Shown: one piece after another, positions 17,693-27,109 of the stretch | Layout: every line of letters starts with the position of its first letter | Position numbering within the stretch: position 1 is the first letter of the stretch | From: JAPOXR01 sp963664715 | Lineage (GTDB): Bacteria; Pseudomonadota; Alphaproteobacteria; Rhodobacterales; Rhodobacteraceae | Direction of reading: 5' to 3' | DNA length: 64,000 bases | Assembly (NCBI GenBank): GCA_963664715.2 | Contig: CAXXUY010000005.1 | Location: 89,570 to 153,569 of the forward strand | The notes under the pieces: model-generated | The model's database searches: none | Told to the model about the DNA's origin: nothing | What the model saw: only the letters and a program-made list of their open reading frames with translations | Position numbers and translations under genes: made by a program

Positions 17693-19833
17693 GCCTGCTT
17701 GACAAAGAGCGGGCACAAATGCTCTCGGGCGAGAGAGCCGCCAACGCGACAGTCAGGAAGACCCAGACGGCCCCGTCCATGGATGCGGCAGTGCTGGCAA
17801 GGCGCGAGCGCTCGAACAATGTTGAGGTCGAGGCGCGGCAGGGAGGCGCCATGGGGCTCCTGCAGACCGCCGGTGCCGTGCGTGACGGCGACAAGCCTTC
17901 GCTGCCCGACACGGCTTCCCCGCCTGCAGGAGAAGAGTCACGCGACGCGCAGCAATCCGGCGATCCCGATGGCGATGTCCATGCCCGCGAGGGTTCGGCG
18001 CCGGCAATCCTGGAGACAAGCGCCGACGACGCCGGAGAGGCAGAGGCCCGATCTGGTGAGACGATAGTCGAGCCCGGCGTTGATGCTGCAATGGTCAACG
18101 CGGTCGCAGGCGACACCGCATCTGCCGGCGAATTTGGCGCAGCGCTTGAGCGGCAACCCGTCCCGGATGGTCCGCCCCGGGACCGGATAGGCGGCATCTA
18201 CACCGAGCAGGAGGGTCCGCAGTTGCAACCGGCTGCCAGCGCAGCGGAAGATTCGCAGGACGAGACAGCCTCTGGCAGCTCCGGAGCGGATGGTACGGAT
18301 CCGCCCGACGCTGAAGGCTCCGATACGGATGGACAGGATCCGGCTGCGACGGGACAGATTGACCCTGGAGCCATTCCGCGCCCGTTTGGACTCTCCCTGC
18401 CCCGGATCCCGATGCCTCGCAGCTGGCGAACTGTCGCTGTCATCGCCGTTGTGCCGGGCATACTCCTGATCGGATTCGCCAGCCTGGACCGTTCCGCACG
18501 CGAAAGACTGGTATCGTCCGTGAACCGGCCGCCGGGACTGGATCCGACGCCGTCCGGCGTCATTCAGCAGGGTTCCGAGGACTACCAGCAATCGCTTGAG
18601 AGCGCCAATGATGCGGGCACTGAGGAAGCCCTGCGGACTGGCAGCACGTATATTCCAACCCCCGAAGCCACGCCTGATCCGGGCGAAGGAAGACCTTCCG
18701 GAACTGAAGCCGGGGAAGTCACTTCGGCAGAACCCGGTTCCGGAATTCCGGAACCAGGCAACCAGCCGGAAACTGCAGACAACTCCAGCCGGCCGAATGT
18801 CACTGACGCGGGCCCATCGCAATTTGATCCGGCTCCGCCACCCGACTCCTCCTGGTCGACTGCATCCAGCGACGCCATTGAGCTTCCCGGCCTCGACATC
18901 ATCCCGAATCCGGATCCCTTCAGCGGCAACCTGACCGCCGTCGACGCTGTTGTTGACCAGATCAATCCGCTCACGGGATACCTTGAGGCGTTGATCGACC
19001 GTCCCTTCCCGAGGATGGGCGGTCAGTTACTCGTTTCCCCGGCCGGCACTGACGCTCCCGGCCATCCGGGCACGGCATCGACCCACCTTGCATCAGCAAC
19101 TCCTGCGGCACCGGCAGCACTGACCGTGCCTGGCTGGATGCCGGGTGACATGTTCTACGCCGAGATGCTCAATACGCTGAATTCAGATCTTCCCGGACCT
19201 GCACTTGCCAGTCTGGTGGAAGGAAGGTGGCGGGGAGCGCGTCTCAAGGGGAGTTTCCAGCCCCTGCCCGATGCCGGCGGACTGGCCCTGCGGTTTTCGG
19301 AACTCATCCTGCCCGGAGGCGACAGCTTTGCCATCGAGGCATTTGGCCTCTCGCCCTGGACTGGCCAGCAGTTGACCCGGTCGCGGCTTGAGCGCCGCCT
19401 GATGCAGAGAGTTGGCACGCCCGCACTGATTGCGCTGCTCTCCGGCGCTGCCAGCCGCATCGGGGAGCCGCGGCGATCAATCTCGGTCGAGGGAGATTCG
19501 ATCGTTGTCGAGCGCAGCGGACCGTCAGACCGTGAAATCATCGCCAGCGGAGTCGCAGCGGCTGCCGGCGCCATAGGGTCTGCCGTGGTTTCGGCCGTGC
19601 CGTCCGGGCCCCGGATATTGCTGGAGGCAGGATCGCCGGTTGTCATTCTCTATGCCGGTCCCGGCGCGAGCGGATCCAGCCAGCCCGTTCCTCCGGCCCC
19701 GCAGAACCCGCAATTCGACGGCACCCTGCAACCGCCCCTGGCCGGCGCCGTCATCAACGGCCCGGGACCGGCAGGCGCGGTCGGAGCAGCATTGCCCGGC
19801 ATCATTTCATTTGTCTCCCAGCAACAGGAATAG
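17689..19833 (+). CDS. dotG: IcmE/DotG (TraO-type) channel protein
   Basis: This 714-residue protein has a long polar, Glu/Asp-rich cytoplasmic N-terminus and one transmembrane helix near 250-268 (TVAVIAVVPGILLIGFASL). A Pro/Glu-rich periplasmic linker leads to a VirB10-like C-terminal domain (about 480-640: WMPGDMFYAEMLNTLNSD, GARLKGSFQPLPDAGGLALRF). DotG spans both membranes and lines the transfer channel. It lacks the pentapeptide-type repeats that make Legionella IcmE about 1050 residues long, so it resembles the shorter plasmid forms. The start overlaps the dotH stop. Confidence 0.88.
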   Translation: MSLLDKERAQMLSGERAANATVRKTQTAPSMDAAVLARRERSNNVEVEARQGGAMGLLQTAGAVRDGDKPSLPDTASPPAGEESRDAQQSGDPDGDVHAREGSAPAILETSADDAGEAEARSGETIVEPGVDAAMVNAVAGDTASAGEFGAALERQPVPDGPPRDRIGGIYTEQEGPQLQPAASAAEDSQDETASGSSGADGTDPPDAEGSDTDGQDPAATGQIDPGAIPRPFGLSLPRIPMPRSWRTVAVIAVVPGILLIGFASLDRSARERLVSSVNRPPGLDPTPSGVIQQGSEDYQQSLESANDAGTEEALRTGSTYIPTPEATPDPGEGRPSGTEAGEVTSAEPGSGIPEPGNQPETADNSSRPNVTDAGPSQFDPAPPPDSSWSTASSDAIELPGLDIIPNPDPFSGNLTAVDAVVDQINPLTGYLEALIDRPFPRMGGQLLVSPAGTDAPGHPGTASTHLASATPAAPAALTVPGWMPGDMFYAEMLNTLNSDLPGPALASLVEGRWRGARLKGSFQPLPDAGGLALRFSELILPGGDSFAIEAFGLSPWTGQQLTRSRLERRLMQRVGTPALIALLSGAASRIGEPRRSISVEGDSIVVERSGPSDREIIASGVAAAAGAIGSAVVSAVPSGPRILLEAGSPVVILYAGPGASGSSQPVPPAPQNPQFDGTLQPPLAGAVINGPGPAGAVGAALPGIISFVSQQQE

Positions 19834-19837
19834 GCGC

Positions 19838-20911
19838 ATGAATTCACCCGATGGCGACCCACAGGAAGTTCAGAAGGAAAGCACGGCCGGCGGGGCGGAT
19901 CCGAAGCCCGAAGAGCAACAATCACGCAAGCGGCGCGGTTGGCGCCTTCCCCTGATCCTGATCATCCTAGTCCTGATAGCGGCAGGTGGAGCCGGCATCT
20001 GGACCATGCAGGCGCCGATGGACCTAAGCCGGTTCATTGATGACACGATCTCGGCGGTCACCGGCCGCCTTCAGCCGCCACCTCCCCCCGGGGATCAATC
20101 CCCCGGCCTGCCCCTGGCGGTCCAGGTCGAGGCAACCGGCACCGGGTCAGCGAACTCCGAATCGTCCTTGTCAACGCCGGAGCATGCGGCTGGGGCGCCG
20201 GGTCCGGCCGCCGGCGAACTCTTCGAGTTGCTGACAGCAAGGCTGGATGCCCAGGAGGACCGTCTGGACGGCCTGGCCGATTCCGTCAATCAAGACATGC
20301 CTGGTCTTGCGCAGAGGCTGGACGGCATGAAGGACGAAATCAGCCGGCTGTCTGATGCAATCCGGGGTCAGGAGGAGCAGCTTGGGGAGCTGGACTCGAA
20401 CCTGGTGTCAGTCCGCGACCGCGCTCAAGCTGCTGGCCGGGAGGCAAGCCACGTCCGCAACCAACTCAACCTGATCAACTCTGACTCGGCCAGCAGCAGC
20501 AAGATGCTCGAGGCCGACCTGAAGGCGGTCATCACTTCGCTCGACAGTGTCCGGACCCAGCAGTTCAACCTGTCAGGCCGCATCGAGGCGCTCGCTGGCG
20601 ACCTGCACCTGATGTCGCGCTATGGATACGGGCAACAGGCGGAACCAACGCCGCAGCGAAGCGCGGTGATCCACAAGGCACCCGGCCAGAACATGCTGAG
20701 CGCTCCTCCGGGGTCGTCCCTTGCCCCGCCGCCATCATCGGCTGCGCCTCCGGACCTTGTCCAGGGCCGCTACCGCGTGGGCGACTGGGTTGGCGGGTAT
20801 GGCGTGGTCAGCTCGATCCGGAAAACGCCCGAGGGCGATCACCTGGTGACACCGGGCGGCGTCCTCTTCGCGCCAGCGGTTCCCGCGACTGACGGAGCCG
20901 GGGGCGGATGA
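19838..20911 (+). CDS. IcmG/DotF-like membrane-anchored coiled-coil protein
   Basis: From the ATG at 19838 the product has 357 residues. A charged N-terminus is followed by one transmembrane segment (LPLILIILVLIAAGGAGIW, about 40-58), then a Pro-rich linker and a long coiled coil (about 130-270; heptads such as LTARLDAQEDRLDGLADSV). The C-terminal domain contains GRYRVGDWVGGYGVVSSI. The layout and position between DotG and an IcmC-like gene match IcmG/DotF (TraP). Sequence similarity is limited to this architecture, so the assignment rests mainly on synteny. Confidence 0.65.
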   Translation: MNSPDGDPQEVQKESTAGGADPKPEEQQSRKRRGWRLPLILIILVLIAAGGAGIWTMQAPMDLSRFIDDTISAVTGRLQPPPPPGDQSPGLPLAVQVEATGTGSANSESSLSTPEHAAGAPGPAAGELFELLTARLDAQEDRLDGLADSVNQDMPGLAQRLDGMKDEISRLSDAIRGQEEQLGELDSNLVSVRDRAQAAGREASHVRNQLNLINSDSASSSKMLEADLKAVITSLDSVRTQQFNLSGRIEALAGDLHLMSRYGYGQQAEPTPQRSAVIHKAPGQNMLSAPPGSSLAPPPSSAAPPDLVQGRYRVGDWVGGYGVVSSIRKTPEGDHLVTPGGVLFAPAVPATDGAGGG

Positions 20912-21558
20912 GTTGCAGCCCAAATCCCGCAACCTGCCGAACTGCAGCGGCGGCAACCGTCATGCTGGCTGCGTGGCTGCTGGCCATGCCGTCGATGGCG
21001 GCGGAGCCGCCGGAGGGTGTGTGGGACCTCATCGATCTCACGACACTGATCTTGAGATTGAAGCTGTTCCTGTCGGATTTCTGGATGCTTGTCGAATGGA
21101 TCGCCTGGCTGACCGGCGCTGCCGCCGTGGTCATCGGGGTCAATGCGGCCGGCAGGCGCGCCGACCAGGGACCTGGCCAGGGAGGCTGGGCCGGTCCGAT
21201 TGCCTGGATGCTGTCCGGATTTGCCCTCCTGTCGATTCCGAAACTGGTCGATAGCCTGACAGCTACAATGATTCCGGGCCAGTGGACACATGCCACCAGC
21301 CAGATCTTCTCGACGGCGCCCAACCTGATGGCAGCATTCGACGGCGCGGCTGCGGCCGAAACGATTGTCGGCATATTGCGGATAATCCAGTTCATCGGGT
21401 TCCTTGCGGTCTTCCGGGGCATCCTTCTCCTGAATGCAGCGGCGCAACCAGCCCAACGGGCCACCGTCGGCGCCGGCATGACCCATCTTGCCGGCGGAGC
21501 ACTGGCCGTGAACATCAGCGCAGTGCTCGGCATACTTGACGGCCTGATATCGGCATGA
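20908..21558 (+). CDS. IcmC/DotE-like polytopic membrane protein
   Basis: The protein of 216 residues has a signal-type N-terminus (ATVMLAAWLLAMPSMA) and at least three hydrophobic segments (MLVEWIAWLTGAAAVVIGV, AWMLSGFALLSIPKLV, ILRIIQFIGFLAVFRGILLL). Length and topology fit IcmC/DotE and TraQ of IncI plasmids, and it follows the IcmG-like gene as in Legionella. Its SGFALLSIPKLVDS segment resembles GAALVGIPEFLDI in the IcmD-like protein of the same operon, so the two may be distant paralogues. It probably sits in the inner membrane complex. Confidence 0.6.
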   Translation: MSCSPNPATCRTAAAATVMLAAWLLAMPSMAAEPPEGVWDLIDLTTLILRLKLFLSDFWMLVEWIAWLTGAAAVVIGVNAAGRRADQGPGQGGWAGPIAWMLSGFALLSIPKLVDSLTATMIPGQWTHATSQIFSTAPNLMAAFDGAAAAETIVGILRIIQFIGFLAVFRGILLLNAAAQPAQRATVGAGMTHLAGGALAVNISAVLGILDGLISA

Positions 21559-22013
21559 CCCGGTGGTTGATGGCATGCCTCGTCCTGATCGCGGGTTGCG
21601 CAAGCGGTCCCGAAGGAGGCGACCGCCGGATCGGAGAGCCTGCGGAAACGCCGCATACCTCGAGGGCCAAGGCCTGGTATCCGGCGCGGCTGCGGCCGCC
21701 CTGTCTTGTCAACCGAACGACTCGTCCGGTCAGTCTCTACCTGGTCCCGGCCGGCATGAACCGGAGGACGGGCGTGCAAGCCAACCCGCATCTCCTCAAG
21801 CCAGGCGCCAGCCTGCGGCTGCGCGGGCAGGCGGAGCGGGTCCGATTTGCCTCGGTTGTCGACGGGAAGGATCCGGATGCAGAAATCTCGCTGCGCAGCC
21901 GCCTCTACTCCCTGCCGTCCTCGCCGCCCGCTCCAGCCTGCCGCTGGCAGATCCGTTCGGACCCGTCCGGTCGGCTGGACCTCTTCGAATCGGTACAGGC
22001 CGATGACCAGTGA
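21555..22013 (+). CDS. Lipoprotein of the transfer operon, family unknown
   Basis: A short signal peptide ends in a lipobox (LVLIAGC, cysteine near residue 15), so the mature 137 residues should be lipid-anchored. The body is rich in Arg and Pro with LVNRTTRPVSLYLVPAGMN and LKPGASLRLRGQAERVRFASV, which read as beta strands. In type IVB systems DotC, DotD and IcmN are lipoproteins; this gene could fill one of those roles but I see no specific similarity. It overlaps both neighbours by a few bases. Confidence 0.7.
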   Translation: MTRWLMACLVLIAGCASGPEGGDRRIGEPAETPHTSRAKAWYPARLRPPCLVNRTTRPVSLYLVPAGMNRRTGVQANPHLLKPGASLRLRGQAERVRFASVVDGKDPDAEISLRSRLYSLPSSPPAPACRWQIRSDPSGRLDLFESVQADDQ

Positions 22014-22695
22014 GTCACAACGCGCATTGCTGCTCAGGGAGATCGCAGACGTGTGCAACACGGCAAAGCCGGAGCAGGTCCGCCACAAGACCTGGACAGG
22101 AGCGGTATCAAGCTACTTCGAGGTCTTCAACATGCCTGACAGGGAAGGAAATACGCCGGCGCATGTGCTCGTCTCCCAGGCCGTAGACATCGAGTTACTG
22201 TCGATTGCGGCCCGCGCCGGCATGGATTTCAACGTTTCCAATGAATCCGGTGAGCAGCCGATCCACCACGCCGCATACAGGTGGGGACCCGGCGGGACCT
22301 GCCGGATCATCAACTGGATGTGCCGTAACGGCCGTGCCGATATCAACGCCTGCACTGCAATCGGTTGCACCCCCCTGCATCTTGCCTGCATCCGCAAGGA
22401 TCCTGATCGGGTTGCCACGCTCATCAAGGCAGGTTCCGACGTCGGGGCCCTGACCTCGGGAGGCTGGGCGCCGCTCCATCTCGCAGCGCTGTGGTCAACC
22501 GGCGCGGTGGTCCGCAAATTGCTGGCCGGCGGCGCCGATCCGGCGGTGGAAAACGCGGATGGCCGGACGGCCCTCGACATCACCATCCTCTACGAGAATT
22601 CCGAAATCCGCGAGGACTATACGGCGATGGAGGCGCTGAAGCAGCGGCGCCGCACAACGATAACGACCGCCAGGCTGGTCCAGTACGGGAGTTGA
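22003..22695 (+). CDS. Ankyrin-repeat protein inside the transfer operon
   Basis: The frame starts at MTSESQRALLLREIAD, overlapping the lipoprotein gene by 11 bases (230 aa). Four to five ankyrin repeats are visible: DREGNTPAHVLV, NESGEQPIHHAAYR, TAIGCTPLHLACIRKD, TSGGWAPLHLAALW and NADGRTALDITI. There is no signal peptide, so the protein is cytoplasmic or exported by the machine itself. Ankyrin proteins are frequent Dot/Icm effectors in intracellular bacteria; in a conjugative operon it could be a chaperone, immunity or regulatory protein. The role is unknown. Confidence 0.8.
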   Translation: MTSESQRALLLREIADVCNTAKPEQVRHKTWTGAVSSYFEVFNMPDREGNTPAHVLVSQAVDIELLSIAARAGMDFNVSNESGEQPIHHAAYRWGPGGTCRIINWMCRNGRADINACTAIGCTPLHLACIRKDPDRVATLIKAGSDVGALTSGGWAPLHLAALWSTGAVVRKLLAGGADPAVENADGRTALDITILYENSEIREDYTAMEALKQRRRTTITTARLVQYGS

Positions 22696-22698
22696 CCG

Positions 22699-23379
22699 AT
22701 GTCCGGACGAACATGTTTCACCCTTGTTGCGTTTACAGTTTCACTTGCCTTCTGCAGCCTGTCATTGCCAGGGAACGCAACCGAAACGCCGCCACCCGCC
22801 GACCAGCGATGGATTTCCGACATGCTGGCAGAGAACCAGGCATGCGATCCCGCAACCGCCAGAATGCTTGCGGGCGCCGCCAGGCGGGGCATCGAGCGCG
22901 AGGTTTACAGGCGGGAGGACAGCATCCGTCCGCCATCGGCCAGTGCCGAACTCAGCTGCCTTGGCGAGCTGGTGCGCAATCCAGCGCTTGACAGGTTCTT
23001 TCCGACGCAGCAGGTTCTCTCGCCTTCCATACCGGGGTTTCTCCAGGGGATTCTCGGCCAGATTTTTGGCGAGGCAACCGGGGGTGTCTTCGGCAACCTC
23101 GATCTGGCAGCTCTTGCCAGCGGCGACGCCGGCGATCCGACCCGGGCGCTTTCCTCATCTCTATGCAGTTTTGCCGAGCAGCGCTGGAACCAGGCAACCC
23201 TGCCGGTCCTTGGCGGTTTTCCGGAACCGGGAAACCTGCACCGGGGCTTCGCCCGGCTGCCATCCGCCGGCGCGACGGGGCTCTTGCTGGAACTGCTTTC
23301 CCTTCCGGCGCAGGATCGCGCGCCAACCCCGCGAGCGAGTGATGATGTTCCGACGCGCCTCTTCGGACCGGCGCAATGA
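22699..23379 (+). CDS. Exported protein of the transfer operon, unknown family
   Basis: A signal peptide (TCFTLVAFTVSLAFCSLSLPGNA) is followed by about 200 residues. Four cysteines in the mature part could form disulfides, and RNPALDRFFPTQ and GFLQGILGQIFGEATGGVFGNLDLA form a central glycine-rich segment. It lies three bases after the ankyrin gene and overlaps the next exported protein, so it is most likely a periplasmic component of the transfer system. I do not recognise a family. Confidence 0.7.
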   Translation: MSGRTCFTLVAFTVSLAFCSLSLPGNATETPPPADQRWISDMLAENQACDPATARMLAGAARRGIEREVYRREDSIRPPSASAELSCLGELVRNPALDRFFPTQQVLSPSIPGFLQGILGQIFGEATGGVFGNLDLAALASGDAGDPTRALSSSLCSFAEQRWNQATLPVLGGFPEPGNLHRGFARLPSAGATGLLLELLSLPAQDRAPTPRASDDVPTRLFGPAQ

Positions 23380-24497
23380 GGAGCCTGACAATGAAGACGC
23401 TGATTCCAAGCCTGGTGGTAATTCTGCTTGTCTCCGGCCTGCCCCAGGCAGCGAAGGCCTGTTTCTGCGCCGGTGCCATCGCGGCGCACCAGCAGGCCAC
23501 GGACCGGAACAGGAACTCGAATACGGAGCGGCTCAACGAGAACCGCGATGGCAATACGGAAATGCTCATTGCCGCCATCCGGGAGTCGACGGGGCAGACA
23601 ACCGCCTATCTCGACAAGGCAATAGCCGCTGGCGAGAAAGTGCAGGACTCGAGCGATCTCAACTCGTCCCTGCGCCAGCGCGAGGCATTCCGGGCGACCG
23701 CGGAAGGAGGGCGCTATGACCCGGCATCAAGCAGCTGCGGCGGGCTGGCCGCTGCCGTCGCCATTTCAGCCCCGACGCCGCCTGACGCGGTTGTCTCTGC
23801 GACCGGAATCGATACCCAGAACCGCTCGAGGAACTACGAGCGCTGTGCCGATGGCGACACCGAGGTCTGCGATGGTCTCGGGGGAGTCGTGGCCGGCATC
23901 ATCGAGGATCGCGACAGGAGTGTTGGAATCGGAGGAGTCCTCGACCCCACTACCGACCTGCGCGTGCTCCTGACCCAGCCGACTGCAGGCGCAGGAACAG
24001 CGGCTGACCGGGAGAAACTGGACGCTGCAATCTGGAGACTGTCGCAGAATATCGTCAACCCTTTCCCGGAACGTCCGGTCACAGAAGGGGAATCAAGGAC
24101 TGCTGCAGGCCGGGTGGCAATCGCCGAGCGGCAGTCCGAAGCGGCGAGGCGCTCGGCAGCTGCGAACCTGTTGGGCTGGATCCAGACCCGAAGCACTGCC
24201 AATCTTCCACTTGGCGACTGGGCGCGCCGGACGGCGCCGGCAGGCTACCCCTTTCCCATCGACGACAGCATCTCGGTGCGGCAATACTACGACGTCGCTG
24301 TCGCAGCGGGCTGGCGCAATCCCGAATGGCATCGGCGCGTCGCCGCGATGAGTCCGGAAGCCGTCACCAGGGAATTGCTGCTTCAACAGGCTCTTGCCAA
24401 TGACCTTGCCCTGCTCCAGTTCGAACTCGACGTGCAACGGGGTGCGGTCGACGCGGTGATTGCAGCCCGCCTGCTGGACAAGCCTCTCGATGGTTGA
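23376..24497 (+). CDS. Exported protein of the transfer operon, possibly VirB5/TraW-like
   Basis: The protein of 373 residues has a signal peptide (TLIPSLVVILLVSGLPQAAKA). The start of the mature protein has CFCAGAIAAHQQATDRN and then a long Gln/Asn/Glu-rich helical stretch with coiled-coil character (RLNENRDGNTEMLIAAIR). The helical, periplasmic character would suit a pilus-tip or scaffold component, but that is only an analogy. The last codons overlap the start of dotL (ATGGTTGA), so it belongs to the operon. Confidence 0.7.
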   Translation: MRSLTMKTLIPSLVVILLVSGLPQAAKACFCAGAIAAHQQATDRNRNSNTERLNENRDGNTEMLIAAIRESTGQTTAYLDKAIAAGEKVQDSSDLNSSLRQREAFRATAEGGRYDPASSSCGGLAAAVAISAPTPPDAVVSATGIDTQNRSRNYERCADGDTEVCDGLGGVVAGIIEDRDRSVGIGGVLDPTTDLRVLLTQPTAGAGTAADREKLDAAIWRLSQNIVNPFPERPVTEGESRTAAGRVAIAERQSEAARRSAAANLLGWIQTRSTANLPLGDWARRTAPAGYPFPIDDSISVRQYYDVAVAAGWRNPEWHRRVAAMSPEAVTRELLLQQALANDLALLQFELDVQRGAVDAVIAARLLDKPLDG

Positions 24498-26769
24498 GGT
24501 CCGGCAACATAGCACTCCGCCGGGCGTTCCGAATGAGCGCCTGTATCCTGGCCATGAGCTGCCGCGCGACCGGGTCCGCTCTGCACTCTCGGCTCCATCC
24601 GTTGCCTGCAGTGTCTTTGCCGGCGCCGCGCTGATGACAATACTGGTGCCGGCGCTCTGGCTGCCTGTCGCCATCATTGCCTCGGCCTACGCATTCTGGA
24701 TTTCGAATTTGCGCTTCCGCCTTCCGATGCGGGTTCCCCAGTCCTGGCCCGGCAGGGACTGGGGCGAACTCCGGGACGGGTCGGACACCAACTACAAGGA
24801 GGCAGGAGGAATTCTCTACCTGGGAACGGATGCGAACGGCCACGAGCTGTGGATCACGAATTCGGATGCACGGCGCCATATCTTCGTGTTGGGCACGACG
24901 GGATCGGGAAAAACCGAACTGTTGCTCGGATTGCTGGTACAGCCGATGATGTGGGGATCGGGATGCATGTTTGTGGATGGCAAGGGGACCACCGAGTTCT
25001 ATGCCCGCGTCTACAGCCTGGCCAAGCGGATGGGCCGCGAGGACGACGTCAGGCTGATCAACTTCACCGGGATCAGCTCGGCTGATGGCGCCGATCCGGA
25101 CGCCCCTGCCGGTTCGATTGGCAGCCAGAGCAATACGCTGAACCCGTTTGCCCGCGGCACGGCGGACCAGCTGGCGAACATGATCACCTCCCTGATGGGC
25201 GGAGACCAGGGTGGCGACCAGATGTGGCGGGACAGGGCCGTGCAACTCGTTTCGACGCTGATCAGGGCTCTCGTGGAAATGCGGGATGCCGGGGAGATCC
25301 TGCTCGATGTGCAGACACTGCGCGCCTACATGCCTCTTGGAGAAGGCGTTCCCGACGGTGTGAAGGGCAGCAAGGTTGACGACACCACCGGCCGCACCGC
25401 AGTGCGATTGCGTATCACGCGCGCCCAGGCCGCCGCCCTTGCGGCCATCTCGACGGAACAGTGGGAACAGCTCAAGCAGGAGACGAGCGTGACGGCACTC
25501 TACCTGCGCGCCCTCAATGGAGACTTCAGCGAGGCGACCCGGCTTGCGTTGCAGGGTTTCATGACGACCCTGCCCGGCTATTCCCTTGCCACGGCGCTCG
25601 CGGGAAAGGCGCAGGAGTCGAAGACGCTGGAGCAGCACGGGTATCTGACGATGCAGCTTACAAAGCCCCTGGGCACGATGGCAGACGACTTTGGCCACAT
25701 ATTCAGGACTCCCCTTGCTGAAGTCGACATGGAGGACGTCATCTTCAACCGCCGGATTCTCGTCGTACTGCTGCCTGCGCTACAGAAGGCACCCGAGGAA
25801 ACAAAGAATCTGGGGCGGATCATCGTCGCGATGGCGAAGAGCATGATGGGTGCCGCCAGTGGATCACGGGTTGTCGGGACACGAAAGGAGATTGTCGAGA
25901 CTGCGCCCACGAGAAGCCCGTCTCCGTTCCTCGCCATATTCGACGAGGCAGGCTACTACCTGGTCAAGGGCATGGACGTCATGGCAGCGCAGGCCAGATC
26001 ACTCGGCTTCAGCGTGATCGTGGGGGCCCAGGATTTGCAGGCCATGCGCGGTGACAATCCGCAGGCGGCAAACAGCGTCATCGCCAACACGTTCCTCAAC
26101 TGCATCGGCGCCACGGTGGATGCTGACGCCACGCTTCAGTTCATCCAGACCAAGACCGGCAAGCAGCGCGTCGCAGTGACGACGGGCGGCCAGCGGCAGG
26201 CAGGCCTCCTGGCGACTGCTCCCCGCGACAGCCTTGACTATTCGTATCTCGAGGTGGACCAGACTACGGCTGCAGATCTGCGCAATCTCGGCCCCGGCGA
26301 GTTCAAGTTCATCTTCCAGGATCGTGTGCATTCCGGTCGAGGATTCTACGTCGGGTCAGACATCACCCGGTCGATCTCGATCAACACGTTCCTTCCGGTG
26401 CGCGGCCCGGCCGACAAGCTTCCCGGCCAGGACCGGGATGCCGAGGAAGAGCGTTATGTCGATGACATGAAAAACGCCTGGAATGCCGTCAACGAAAACA
26501 AGGCCATCCAGCCGGCTTCGAGCGCGACGATCGACATCGTGACCTGGCTTGCGGCGTTGAATTCCGATCTGGGCCTGTCCGGCGCTGATCTTGCCGGCGG
26601 CAGCCTGGCTGCCAGGTTCATGACGGCCCTGGCGCTCCACTCTCAAGATGCCCGTTTTGAGGATGGCAAGAAGTCCGAAGTACCGGAAGAGCAGTTCGAC
26701 CGCAGGTTTTTCGGTGACGACGAGGACGAGAAATCCGACACCATGGCAATGCCGGGAATGCAGGGTTGA
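24490..26769 (+). CDS. dotL: IcmO/DotL (TrbC-type) coupling protein
   Basis: The type IV coupling protein recruits DNA or protein substrates to the channel. It has an N-terminal membrane region (about 30-70), Walker A LGTTGSGKTELLLG near 135 and Walker B LAIFDEAGYYLVKG near 490. IVGAQDLQAMRG and FIQTKTGKQRVAVTTGG further on are characteristic of DotL. Length (759 aa) is close to Legionella DotL (783). The ATG within the previous stop was chosen; a longer reading from 24460 lies wholly inside the upstream gene. It closes the operon. Confidence 0.9.
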   Translation: MVEVRQHSTPPGVPNERLYPGHELPRDRVRSALSAPSVACSVFAGAALMTILVPALWLPVAIIASAYAFWISNLRFRLPMRVPQSWPGRDWGELRDGSDTNYKEAGGILYLGTDANGHELWITNSDARRHIFVLGTTGSGKTELLLGLLVQPMMWGSGCMFVDGKGTTEFYARVYSLAKRMGREDDVRLINFTGISSADGADPDAPAGSIGSQSNTLNPFARGTADQLANMITSLMGGDQGGDQMWRDRAVQLVSTLIRALVEMRDAGEILLDVQTLRAYMPLGEGVPDGVKGSKVDDTTGRTAVRLRITRAQAAALAAISTEQWEQLKQETSVTALYLRALNGDFSEATRLALQGFMTTLPGYSLATALAGKAQESKTLEQHGYLTMQLTKPLGTMADDFGHIFRTPLAEVDMEDVIFNRRILVVLLPALQKAPEETKNLGRIIVAMAKSMMGAASGSRVVGTRKEIVETAPTRSPSPFLAIFDEAGYYLVKGMDVMAAQARSLGFSVIVGAQDLQAMRGDNPQAANSVIANTFLNCIGATVDADATLQFIQTKTGKQRVAVTTGGQRQAGLLATAPRDSLDYSYLEVDQTTAADLRNLGPGEFKFIFQDRVHSGRGFYVGSDITRSISINTFLPVRGPADKLPGQDRDAEEERYVDDMKNAWNAVNENKAIQPASSATIDIVTWLAALNSDLGLSGADLAGGSLAARFMTALALHSQDARFEDGKKSEVPEEQFDRRFFGDDEDEKSDTMAMPGMQG

Positions 26770-26994
26770 GGAGGAAGGCGATTCATGGATCCATCCCGAC
26801 GCCGCAATGAGTGCACAGGCTGCGCTGTCCACTCCTTCCTGTTTTCCGTCTCCCGATTTCTGCCGAAACCGGAAACCGGGCGGGGCAACGCCCCGGACCC
26901 TGCCTGTGAAAAAAAGATGGGGGTCTATTACGGTTTGCCCCATAGACTTGCCCGGCCCCTGGTAATTTACATGCATCCTTCCATCCAGCGCGGC

Positions 26995-27019
26995 GAAAAC
27001 AGGCCTGATGCCTGTTTTC
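26995..27019 (+). terminator. Perfect hairpin downstream of dotL, possible terminator
   Basis: GAAAACAGGC and GCCTGTTTTC form a perfect 10-bp stem around a CTGAT loop. The TTTT lies inside the stem rather than as a trailing U tract, and AAAA precedes it, so it could function in either direction. It lies 226 bases after the dotL stop. Confidence 0.45.
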
Positions 27020-27109
27020 AGGTGCAAGGGACATGGCTGTTCAGTGCCGGCTCCGCACCTGCCTGCGCAACTGCAGAACCGGCCCTCCCGATTTCGGGAC
27101 AACAACGCT

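Noticed and set aside
20808..22088. A 426-codon minus-strand frame
   Set aside because: Opposes the IcmC-like, lipoprotein and ankyrin genes, which overlap each other in operon style and have clear signal peptides or repeats.
24364..25698. A 444-codon minus-strand frame
   Set aside because: Antisense to dotL, including its Walker A region; no motif of its own.
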